Shown here: positions 25,446 through 32,100 of the stretch, one piece after another
Layout: every line of letters begins with the position of its first letter
How positions within the stretch are numbered: position 1 is the stretch's first letter
Origin: DASRCB01 sp035653295
GTDB lineage: Bacteria > Acidobacteriota > Terriglobia > Bryobacterales > Bryobacteraceae
NCBI GenBank assembly: GCA_035653295.1
Contig: DASRCB010000041.1
Location: 1 to 46,544, forward strand
Direction of reading: 5' to 3'
Length of the DNA: 46,544 nt
Made by a program: the position numbers and the translations under genes
Notes under the pieces: generated by a model
Databases searched by the model: none
What the model was told of the DNA's origin: nothing
Seen by the model: only the letters and a program-made list of their open reading frames with translations

Positions 25446-25995
25446 CCTTCTCGGACCGTCTGCTCTTCAGATGCTCCTCCCACGCTTTTCGTACCCTGGC
25501 CGTCGTGCTGTGGAACGTGTCCCGGAACTGTTGGGGGATCATGGTGGCCATCACGTCAGAGGCGTCGATCAGATACGGCGCGAACTCCGAGTGTGTGACG
25601 GCGCGCGGCAGCGGGCTGGGAGCGCAGGCCAGATAAACAGTTAGCAGGGCTACGGCCAGCACGACGCCGCGCGCGAAGCCGAACAGGCCGCCAACCAGCC
25701 GATCGAGCCACGACAGGCCCACCCACTTGAACATGGTGGCGAGGAGCAGGCCGATGAGGGCGCCCACGAGAACGCAGGCGCCGAAAACCATGAAGAAGCC
25801 GACGAAATTGGCCATAACCGGTGAGGTTATGTATCGGGTCAGGTGTGCGCCGGCGGCGCGCATGTACCAGAATCCGGCGAAGATTCCGACGATGGAGGCG
25901 ACGAAGCCGATACCCCCGCGGGCGAATCCTTCGCGGAAGCCGCCGATGACCGACAAGGCTACAACGACGATCAGGACAACGTCGAGCAGATTCAT
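25423..25995 (-). CDS. cvpA: CvpA family membrane protein
   Basis: 190 aa with four hydrophobic segments in the first 130 residues (1-22, 25-50, 62-88, 100-122), followed by a soluble amphipathic tail. The opening LDVVLIVVVALSVIGGFREGFARG is the CvpA signature. Known for the family: linked to purine synthesis genes and colicin V production/export in E. coli. The neighbour purC on the same strand agrees with that. ATG overlaps the purC stop by 4 bp (ATGA), and its end overlaps gph. Confidence 0.88.
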   Translation of the reverse strand: MNLLDVVLIVVVALSVIGGFREGFARGGIGFVASIVGIFAGFWYMRAAGAHLTRYITSPVMANFVGFFMVFGACVLVGALIGLLLATMFKWVGLSWLDRLVGGLFGFARGVVLAVALLTVYLACAPSPLPRAVTHSEFAPYLIDASDVMATMIPQQFRDTFHSTTARVRKAWEEHLKSRRSEKDEEAAHI

Positions 25996-26882
25996 AATTC
26001 CTTCCCGGTGAGGATGCGATACGCCTCGCGGTATTTATCCGTGGTCCGTCGCACGACCTCATCAGGGAGAGACGGAGCGGGGGGCTGCTTGTTCCATTGA
26101 ATCGATTCCAGATAATCGCGCACGTACTGCTTGTCGTAGGACGGCTGCGGGCCGCCGGGGCGATATTCGGCGCGCGGCCAAAAGCGCGATGAATCGGGGG
26201 TCAGGACCTCATCCGCCAGCACCAGTTCATCGCCGATGAAGCCGAATTCGAACTTTGTGTCGGCGATGATGATGCCCCGGCTCTCGGCGTACTCGGCCGC
26301 GCGCCGGTAGATGGCGAGCGTGAGATCGCGGACCCGCGTGGCCACATCGAGCCCGATCAGACGCGCCGCATCCTCGAACGAGATGTTCTCGTCGTGCCCG
26401 GACTGCGCTTTGGTCGCCGGGGTGAAGATCGGCTCAGGGAGTCTATCGCTTTCGCGCAGACCCGGCGGGAGCGGGATTCCACAGATGGCGCCAGTGCGCT
26501 GATACTCCTTCCATCCCGACCCGGATACATAACCGCGCGCGACACATTCCAGCGGCAGCATTTCGGCGCGGCGGACCAGCATGGAACGCCCCTCCAACTG
26601 GTCCCGAAACGGCTGAAACTCGGCAGGGTAATCCGAAAGGTCGGCGGAGATCAGGTGGTTCGCTGTCGTGTCGTGCAGCAGGTCGAACCAGAACAGACTT
26701 ATCTGAGTCAGGACCCTTCCTTTGTCGGGAATGGGCGATGGAAGAATAAAGTCGAACGCGGAGAGACGGTCGGAGGCGACGATCAGAAGGCGGTCTCCCG
26801 ACGCGTAGATGTCGCGAACCTTACCCCGGGACAGCAGCTCGATGCCTGGGAGGCTGGTCTCGAACAGCGGCGGATTTTTCAC
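25992..26882 (-). CDS. purC: SAICAR synthase
   Basis: 296 aa. It converts CAIR plus aspartate to SAICAR in purine synthesis. Motifs: S-R-G-K-V-R-D-I-Y (ATP-loop region), V-A-S-D-R-L-S-A-F-D, R-R-A-E-M-L-P-L-E-C-V-A-R-G-Y, and later IIADTKFEFGF with LVLADEVLTPDSSRFW. The length of about 296 fits the longer PurC group rather than the 240-aa E. coli form. The start is GTG 26882 with AGAGGA close upstream. First gene of purC-cvpA-gph. The region upstream is divergent from a small unknown gene. Confidence 0.95.
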   Translation of the reverse strand: MKNPPLFETSLPGIELLSRGKVRDIYASGDRLLIVASDRLSAFDFILPSPIPDKGRVLTQISLFWFDLLHDTTANHLISADLSDYPAEFQPFRDQLEGRSMLVRRAEMLPLECVARGYVSGSGWKEYQRTGAICGIPLPPGLRESDRLPEPIFTPATKAQSGHDENISFEDAARLIGLDVATRVRDLTLAIYRRAAEYAESRGIIIADTKFEFGFIGDELVLADEVLTPDSSRFWPRAEYRPGGPQPSYDKQYVRDYLESIQWNKQPPAPSLPDEVVRRTTDKYREAYRILTGKEL

Positions 26883-26974
26883 TTTCCTCTAGTCGTATCA
26901 CGTCAGGCTGCCGACGCGTAAGCAGTTCCCTTCGATTGCACAGTAGTAAACCCCATGGGGGCTTGTATTTCGGT

Positions 26975-27379
26975 GTGACGGCGATAGACTGTTGTGTGAC
27001 ATACTCACATCCGTCGTCGGCAGAGCTTTCCGACTTTGCTCTGCACGGCCTGCACATCTGTGAGCATTTGCGGGCCTGCGATGCCTGTCGCGCATCGCTG
27101 TTTATTCTCCCGGCGGTCCGCGCCGGCGCAGACGGCTTCGATGCTGATCCAGGATGGCTGCTCACCATCGACGGGGAACAAATTAACGCTGCGGATTCCG
27201 ACGAGGCGGCGCCCATTATTGCGGCCGCGTGGCGCGCGCAAAAATCGATTCAATGCCGCATTCAGGGTGAGGAGCAGACGGTCGACTGGAGCGCTATGCT
27301 GGGCCTGGCCGCTCGAGTGAACCGGATCCTCGAAGCCGAAGGCTGGCAGGGCGAGTGGTGGGTTCCGCCCAACTCATAA
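26975..27379 (+). CDS. Unknown small protein with an anti-sigma-like HxxxCxxC motif
   Basis: About 134 aa from GTG 26975; GTG 26996 or TTG 26936 are also in frame, with no good SD for any. The N-terminal stretch I-C-E-H-L-R-A-C-D-A-C-R carries H-x3-C-x2-C, as in zinc-binding anti-sigma factors (zf-HC2), but no membrane helix follows. The rest is helical/beta mixed with an Ala/Trp-rich end (EAEGWQGEWWVPP). It could be a soluble ZAS-type regulator or an unrelated protein. It is divergent from purC and ends directly before a hairpin at 27381. Function unassigned. Confidence 0.5.
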   Translation: MTAIDCCVTYSHPSSAELSDFALHGLHICEHLRACDACRASLFILPAVRAGADGFDADPGWLLTIDGEQINAADSDEAAPIIAAAWRAQKSIQCRIQGEEQTVDWSAMLGLAARVNRILEAEGWQGEWWVPPNS

Positions 27380-27723
27380 TTCTCAGGCAGTGCCTGAGAA
27401 AATCCGGCCTCAGGGAACACTAACCAACGAACCGCCACGTGCGGGTTCTTCGTTACGACTGTGTCACTCGGTTACCAAGGCTTTAACACGGGTCGTGTCA
27501 CACGCTCCCGTAACACAAGTGCATTAGATGTAAATGGCCGTCTGATACAGTAGAGAACCTACAGTAAAAATAATTTTGCTTAACCCTTTTAATCCGGGTT
27601 GGATTGTGGCAAGCTTGGAGTTACAGAAGTACCAGAACGGCACCTCCACGAACCCGTTGCCAGGGACGTGGAACGCCCGGTAGCAGGAGTCGTTCCGGCA
27701 AATCCCCCGGTCGGAGAAAGTGC
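27380..27723 (+). other. Gene-free 344-bp stretch with several hairpins (possible structured leader RNA)
   Basis: No supportable ORF. Hairpin 1 is 27381-27399 (TCTCAGG/CCTGAGA), 1 bp after the previous stop. Hairpin 2 is 27426-27454 (AACGAA/TTCGTT plus CCGC/GCGG, 4-nt bulge). Near the next gene, 27646-27650 can pair with 27667-27671 (CCACG/CGTGG), and 27670-27675 with 27691-27696 (GGAACG/CGTTCC). The last two share bases, so they exclude each other. It ends in an SD (GGAG, 27713-27716) for ATG 27724. A riboswitch-like leader is possible, but I recognise no known class. Confidence 0.45.
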
Positions 27724-28140
27724 ATGCTGCCTGAAAAGCTGCTTGTAAAGGAGCGCGTAGTTCACGATGACGGCTTCGGGCCCGTGATCGAGCTCGACGA
27801 CGAAACCAGCAAACTCCTCGTTCTGACGCTCGGAATTACCCGTGCGGTGGAACGCGAATCCCTGGAAGTGGCCGTATGGGGGTCCGAAGACGGCCAGGAC
27901 TGGGGCTCGAAACCCCTGGTCAAGTATCCCCAGAAGTTCTATTGCGGTCTGTACTCAACGCTGCTCAACCTGTCAGCCCATCCGAAAGTTCGATATCTGC
28001 GAGTAGGCTGGAAAGTGGAGCGGTTTCCTGGCCGCGATTCTGCTCCGATGTTCGGATTCTACCTGTACGTTCAGGAATCCGGCGCGCGTCTTTCGCCGGC
28101 GCAGGTCACTTTGCCCGCCGCCGCCCTGGCGTACGCCTGA
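27724..28140 (+). CDS. Uncharacterised 138-aa beta-rich protein
   Basis: ATG 27724 has GGAG about 8 nt upstream; the in-frame extension back to 27604 has unlikely composition. The protein has no signal or membrane segment. It is rich in beta-strands with conserved-looking patterns ETSKLLVLTLGITRAVE, LEVAVWGSEDGQDWG, YCGLYSTLLNLSAHPKVRYLRVGWKVER, ending FGFYLYVQESG. The alternating pattern suggests a jelly-roll or discoidin-like sandwich; no catalytic residues are obvious. Its function is unknown. It is transcribed alone, behind a long structured leader, and closed by a strong hairpin. Inference only: a regulated, abundant small cytosolic protein. Confidence 0.75.
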   Translation: MLPEKLLVKERVVHDDGFGPVIELDDETSKLLVLTLGITRAVERESLEVAVWGSEDGQDWGSKPLVKYPQKFYCGLYSTLLNLSAHPKVRYLRVGWKVERFPGRDSAPMFGFYLYVQESGARLSPAQVTLPAAALAYA

Positions 28141-28150
28141 TTACGTGTGT

Positions 28151-28181
28151 TGGGCGAGCCGCTCGTCTTTCGGCTCGCCCA
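28151..28181. terminator. Strong bidirectional terminator hairpin
   Basis: 28151-28161 (TGGGCGAGCCG) pairs perfectly with 28171-28181 over 11 bp with a 9-nt loop. It lies between the ends of two convergent genes, the 138-aa gene and larB, so it can stop transcription from both sides. Confidence 0.8.
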
Positions 28182-28192
28182 CCTGCCTCCCA

Positions 28193-28939
28193 CTAGATCC
28201 GGTTGATCAGACTGGCTACGTAGCCCGCGCCGAATCCGTTATCGATATTGACCACGGTCACATTGCTCGAGCAGCTGTTCAGCATGCCCAGCAGCGCGGC
28301 AAGACCGTGAAAACTGGCCCCGTAACCAATACTCGTAGGAACGGCGATCACCGGCGCTGAGACCATGCCTCCGACGGCGCTGGGCAGCGCGCCCTCCATC
28401 CCGGCGCACACGATGACCACGCGGGCCGACCGCAGCCGGTCGCTGTGACTGATCAGCCGATGGATTCCGGCGACGCCGACGTCGTGAATGCAGTCGGTTT
28501 CGTTCCCCATGACCTCGGCCGCGAGTTGTGCTTCCTCGGCAACGGGGATGTCGCTGGTGCCGGCACAAACCACAGCGATTCGTCCTTTGCCGCGCATCGT
28601 GCGGTCGCGCCAGACGCGAACCACTCCTGAAAGCGGAAAGAATTCGGCATCGCTACAGATTGCGCGCATCTGATCGGCGACTGCGGACGTGGTGCGCGTG
28701 ATCAGCACATTTCGCGATCGCTCCAGCAGGCGTGATGCGATGCCGACCACCTGCTCCTGCGTCTTGCCGAGACCGAAAACCACCTCGGTGAATCCCTGGC
28801 GAATGGCCCGATGGTGATCGATTTTCGCGTAGCCCAGGTCCTCGAAAGGAAGATGGCGCAGGCGGTCGAGCGCTGTATCCACCGACGACGCGCCGGTGCG
28901 CACGCCCTCCAGAAGCTCGCGGAGCTGCAGTTCGTCCAT
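28193..28939 (-). CDS. larB: LarB-type pyridinium-3,5-biscarboxylate synthase
   Basis: 248 aa. LarB carboxylates and hydrolyses nicotinic acid adenine dinucleotide to start nickel-pincer cofactor synthesis for lactate racemase-like enzymes. The C-terminal half has the PurE-like fold stretches IAVVCAGTSDIPVAEEA, VVIVCAGMEGALPSAVGGMVSAPVIAVPTSIGYGA and a final NIDNGFGAGY. The N-terminal part (1-100) with GFTEVVFGLGKT is typical of LarB and separates it from PurE. No larC, larE or larA is in the window. It follows the DUF192 gene by 15 bp on the same strand. ATG 28939. Confidence 0.88.
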   Translation of the reverse strand: MDELQLRELLEGVRTGASSVDTALDRLRHLPFEDLGYAKIDHHRAIRQGFTEVVFGLGKTQEQVVGIASRLLERSRNVLITRTTSAVADQMRAICSDAEFFPLSGVVRVWRDRTMRGKGRIAVVCAGTSDIPVAEEAQLAAEVMGNETDCIHDVGVAGIHRLISHSDRLRSARVVIVCAGMEGALPSAVGGMVSAPVIAVPTSIGYGASFHGLAALLGMLNSCSSNVTVVNIDNGFGAGYVASLINRI

Positions 28940-28954
28940 TCCTTCCCGAGCGTA

Positions 28955-29416
28955 TCAGAACGAAAGCTGATCCCCGGTTTTGAGGCCGTTCTTCTTCGCT
29001 TCGCCGGCGGCGAGCTCCAGCACGTACCGCGCGTCGGCGTGGCCACCATAGACCGGGCACTCCGAGGCGACATCGCTCCTGCAGGGGGGCGTGTCGGCGG
29101 AGATCTCCACGATGCGGTGGTCGTTATCCATCCAGATCATGTCCAGAGAGATGTAGCACTGAAACATGTAGTACTGCCAGCGGCCCTGCTTTTCGTGGAT
29201 GAAGAGCATCCCACGGTCCGGCGCCAGCGATTTCCGGAACATCAGCCCGCGCTGCATCATGGCGGGGTCGATGGCCAGCTCGGCGTGGATCACTTTTCCA
29301 TTGGGCAGCGTAACTTCGCGCGTGTCGATGCCCTCGAGCGTGCTCTTCGAGCCGGTGTTTGTACAAGCGGCGCACAGCAGCAGGACGCCGAGAAGCAGGA
29401 GGGCCGGAGATCGCAT
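28955..29416 (-). CDS. DUF192 lipoprotein
   Basis: 153 aa. A lipoprotein signal ends in L-C-A-A-C (Cys18 lipidated). The DUF192 core runs from about 35 to 150: ELAIDPAMMQRGLMFRKSL, GMLFIHEK, WMDNDHRIVEISADTPPC and VLELAAGEAKKNGLKTGDQL. The domain's role is unknown; it is often exported. It forms a tight pair with larB (15-bp gap) and is divergent from the mqnP gene with only 32 bp between starts. Confidence 0.88.
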   Translation of the reverse strand: MRSPALLLLGVLLLCAACTNTGSKSTLEGIDTREVTLPNGKVIHAELAIDPAMMQRGLMFRKSLAPDRGMLFIHEKQGRWQYYMFQCYISLDMIWMDNDHRIVEISADTPPCRSDVASECPVYGGHADARYVLELAAGEAKKNGLKTGDQLSF

Positions 29417-29448
29417 CTGAACTAAAATAGTAACGAATCCGCCTCCGA

Positions 29449-30333
29449 ATGTTCCTTCGTCGCCTGCGGCTCACCCTGGAAATGATACGGTTCGAGCACT
29501 CCGTCTTCGCGCTCCCGTTCGCGCTCACGGGGGCGCTGCTGGGTCTGCGGCGGCTCGGATTTCCGTGGCAGACATTCTGGTGGAAGCTGGCCTGGATCGT
29601 GGTGGCCATGGTGTGCGCGCGATCGGCGGCCATGGCGTTCAACCGTATCCTGGATGCCGGTACCGATGCCCGAAATCCTCGCACGCGTATGCGCCATCTG
29701 CCAGCAGGCCTGCTCAGCCGCGGGTTCGCCTGGGGCTTCGTACTCGCCTGTTCGCTGCTTTTCATCGTCGCCGCGCGCGAACTGAATCCGCTCTGCTTCG
29801 CCTTGTCACCCGCGGCGCTGGCGGTCGTCTTCTTCTACTCATTCACCAAAAGATTTACGGCGCTTTCGCACCTGGTTCTCGGATTCTCACTGGGCATCGC
29901 GCCCGCCGCTGCGTGGATTGCGGTCACCGGGTATCTCGATACGCGCATCCTGCTGCTTACGGCGGCGGTCATGTTCTGGACCGCGGGCTTCGACATCATC
30001 TACTCCTGCCAGGACTACGAGTTCGACCGCGCCGAGGGCCTGTTCAGCATCCCCTGCCGGTTCGGGATTGTTCGGGCTCTGGGCATCGCGCGGCTGCTGC
30101 ACGCGGTCATGCTGGCCTGCCTCGCGCTGCTGATCGTCTCTTTTCACCTCGGCTGGATTGCGGCCCTTGGCGTTGCAGTTGTGACCGCGCTGCTGGTTTA
30201 TGAGCACAGCCTCGTGAGGGCGAACGACCTCTCACGCGTGAACGCGGCTTTCTTCACCGTGAACGGCTGGGTCAGCATGTTATTCTTTGTTTTTTGGGCC
30301 GCGGATATGATCATCCGCCCTGTCTCGATCTAA
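29449..30333 (+). CDS. mqnP: UbiA-family prenyltransferase, likely MqnP
   Basis: 294 aa, eight or nine membrane helices. Aspartate-rich motif 1 is N-R-I-L-D-A-G-T-D (N-x3-D-x3-D); motif 2 is D-Y-E-F-D-R-A-E-G. These bind the Mg-diphosphate of the prenyl donor. The N-terminus MIRFEHSVFALPFAL is the pattern of the 4-hydroxybenzoate polyprenyltransferase-like group used in the futalosine pathway. It is 3 bp upstream of mqnE, which supports menaquinone synthesis rather than ubiquinone. It attaches the isoprenoid tail to the naphthoate-type intermediate in the inner membrane. Confidence 0.85.
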   Translation: MFLRRLRLTLEMIRFEHSVFALPFALTGALLGLRRLGFPWQTFWWKLAWIVVAMVCARSAAMAFNRILDAGTDARNPRTRMRHLPAGLLSRGFAWGFVLACSLLFIVAARELNPLCFALSPAALAVVFFYSFTKRFTALSHLVLGFSLGIAPAAAWIAVTGYLDTRILLLTAAVMFWTAGFDIIYSCQDYEFDRAEGLFSIPCRFGIVRALGIARLLHAVMLACLALLIVSFHLGWIAALGVAVVTALLVYEHSLVRANDLSRVNAAFFTVNGWVSMLFFVFWAADMIIRPVSI

Positions 30334-30336
30334 CCG

Positions 30337-31458
30337 ATGCCTGAGCCTGTCGTTGACGATCCGCGCCTCCGTCCCCTGGTCGACAAGGTGCGGCGCGGCG
30401 AGCGCCTCGACTACGACGACGGCGTGCTCCTGTTCCGCTCGCCCGACATTCTCACCGTCGGCTGGCTGGCCAATCTGGTTCGCGAGCGCCTGCACGGCAA
30501 CGTCACCTATTTCAACGTAAATCGGCATATTAATCCGACCGACGTGTGCGTAGCGAGCTGTAAGCTGTGCGCGTTCGGTAAGAAGGCGAAGGACCCAAAG
30601 GCTTACACCTGGTCGCTCGAAGAGGTCTGGCATCGCGCCGGCGAAGGCTGGTCGGAAGCGGTCACGGAGTTTCATATCGTGGGGGGCCTGCATCCGGAAT
30701 TGACGCTGGACTGGTACTGCGAGATGTTGCGCGGCCTGAAGGAGCGTTTCCCCGACGTCCACCTCAAGGCGTTCACCATGGTGGAGATTGCGTACCTGGC
30801 GCAGCGGGCGAGGATCTCGATTCGCGACACGCTGGAGCGGCTGCGCGATGCGGGCATGGACTCCCTGCCTGGCGGCGGAGCGGAAGTTTTCAGTGACCGC
30901 GTGCGCCGCATCATCTGCGATCACAAGATCGACGGCGCGAAGTGGCTGGAGACGGCGCGCACCGCCCACCAGCTCGGACTCAAGTCGAACTGCACGATGC
31001 TGTACGGGCATATCGAGACGGAAGAGGACCGCGTTGACCATCTGCTGAAGCTCCGCGGCCTTCAGGACGACACACACGGGTTTCAGACCTTCATCCCGCT
31101 CGCGTTCCATCCGGCGAACACGCCGCTCGATCACATCGCCGCGACGACGGGATTCGACGACATCCGCAACATCGCTGTCTCACGACTGCTGCTGGACAAC
31201 ATCGACCACATCAAGGCCTATTGGATCATGATGACCCCCGCAGTGGCGCAGATCGCGCAACGCTTCGGCGCGGACGATCTGGACGGCACTGTGGTGGAAG
31301 AGAAGATCTATCACGATGCCGGCGCCACGACGTCGCAATCGCTGCGGCGGACGGAACTGCTGCGGTTAATTCGGGAAGCCGGACGCGAGCCGTTGGAGCG
31401 CGACACCCTGTACCACCCGGTGCAGCGAACCGAAACGGCGTTTACCGTTCTGGTGTAG
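30337..31458 (+). CDS. mqnE: Aminofutalosine synthase, radical SAM
   Basis: 373 aa. The radical-SAM cluster motif C-V-A-S-C-K-L-C (C71, C75, C78; C-x3-C-x2-C) follows NVNRHINPTDV, the opening typical of MqnE/MqnC/CofH-like enzymes. Later signatures: EFHIVGGLHPELTLDWY, LPGGGAEVF and SNCTMLYGHIET. MqnE joins SAM-derived adenosyl radical chemistry with 3-[(1-carboxyvinyl)oxy]benzoate to give aminofutalosine. It sits 3 bp behind mqnP on the same strand. MqnA, MqnD and MqnC are not in the window. Convergent with the coiled-coil gene (5-bp gap). Confidence 0.93.
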   Translation: MPEPVVDDPRLRPLVDKVRRGERLDYDDGVLLFRSPDILTVGWLANLVRERLHGNVTYFNVNRHINPTDVCVASCKLCAFGKKAKDPKAYTWSLEEVWHRAGEGWSEAVTEFHIVGGLHPELTLDWYCEMLRGLKERFPDVHLKAFTMVEIAYLAQRARISIRDTLERLRDAGMDSLPGGGAEVFSDRVRRIICDHKIDGAKWLETARTAHQLGLKSNCTMLYGHIETEEDRVDHLLKLRGLQDDTHGFQTFIPLAFHPANTPLDHIAATTGFDDIRNIAVSRLLLDNIDHIKAYWIMMTPAVAQIAQRFGADDLDGTVVEEKIYHDAGATTSQSLRRTELLRLIREAGREPLERDTLYHPVQRTETAFTVLV

Positions 31459-31463
31459 ATCGT

Positions 31464-32018
31464 CTACGCTACTTCCGCTTTGCCTTCGACGGCGCCATTT
31501 GTATCGCTTGCGCTGGCGATCGCGTAAGCCCCCGGCGTTGGCGGACGCAAGAGCTCGGTCGAAGGCGCGCCGCTGGAGATTGTGCGAGCGGTGAAGACGG
31601 ACCGGCCACGGCCTGACTGCTGCGGATCGCCCCCTTCCTCCACTACCATCTCGTGTTCCACCCAATTCGACAGCGGAATATTTCGGAAGAACAGCCGTTC
31701 CTGCATGATGACCGACTTCTTCTGCATCAGCAGCGACTTGTTTTCGCGCACGTAGTGCCGCTCCTCGACGCGAAACTCCTGCATGAAGTCGTCCATGGCC
31801 TTGCGCTTGCTCGACTCCTCGGCGGCCTTGACCTTTTGCTCTGCAACCTCTTCGCAGGCCTTGAGTTGCGATTGCGCGGCGGCCAGCGCCTCCCGTTCCT
31901 TCGCGACCGCGACCTCGAGCTTGGCCTGCATGATAAAGAACGAAAGCAGAGCCGACCCCGCCGCCACGAAGACCGGCAGCATAATCCAGACAACAGCGTC
32001 GAACGGCATCCTGACCAT
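31464..32018 (-). CDS. Unknown membrane-anchored coiled-coil protein
   Basis: 184 aa. One N-terminal membrane helix (about 10-30, VWIMLPVFVAAGSALLSFFIM), then a long charged coiled coil (32-85, with AKEREALAAAQSQLKACEEVAEQKVKAAEES) and a second region EFRVEERHYVRENKSLLMQKKSVIMQERLFFRNIPLSNW, followed by a Pro/Ser-rich, low-complexity tail. ATG 32018; ATG 32009 is also possible. Role unknown. It converges on mqnE and lies downstream of an FHA-PP2C gene on the same strand, separated by a hairpin-rich gap. Confidence 0.7.
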   Translation of the reverse strand: MVRMPFDAVVWIMLPVFVAAGSALLSFFIMQAKLEVAVAKEREALAAAQSQLKACEEVAEQKVKAAEESSKRKAMDDFMQEFRVEERHYVRENKSLLMQKKSVIMQERLFFRNIPLSNWVEHEMVVEEGGDPQQSGRGRSVFTARTISSGAPSTELLRPPTPGAYAIASASDTNGAVEGKAEVA

Positions 32019-32045
32019 TGATCGGCAGTACCGCCCATAAGCCTT

Positions 32046-32093
32046 AGACCAGGCAGGACACTGGTCCCCGCCCCAGGGAAAAAACCCTGGTCT
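32046..32093 (-). terminator. Terminator-like hairpins after the PP2C gene
   Basis: 32073-32078 pairs with 32085-32090 (CCAGGG/CCCTGG, 6 bp), and a wider stem is possible between 32046-32053 and 32086-32093 (AGACCAGG/CCTGGTCT). On the minus strand the inner loop reads TTTTTT. It begins 8 bp after the PP2C stop. Confidence 0.5.
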
Positions 32094-32100
32094 GCCTCGG

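Noticed and set aside
27381..27399. Hairpin as an intrinsic terminator of the small HxxxCxxC gene
   Set aside because: It lacks a U-run and has a short stem, so I list it only as part of the structured stretch.
27604..27723. N-terminal extension of the 138-aa gene
   Set aside because: Composition rich in Arg/Ser/Pro without structure, and ATG 27724 has its own SD. The region looks like leader RNA.
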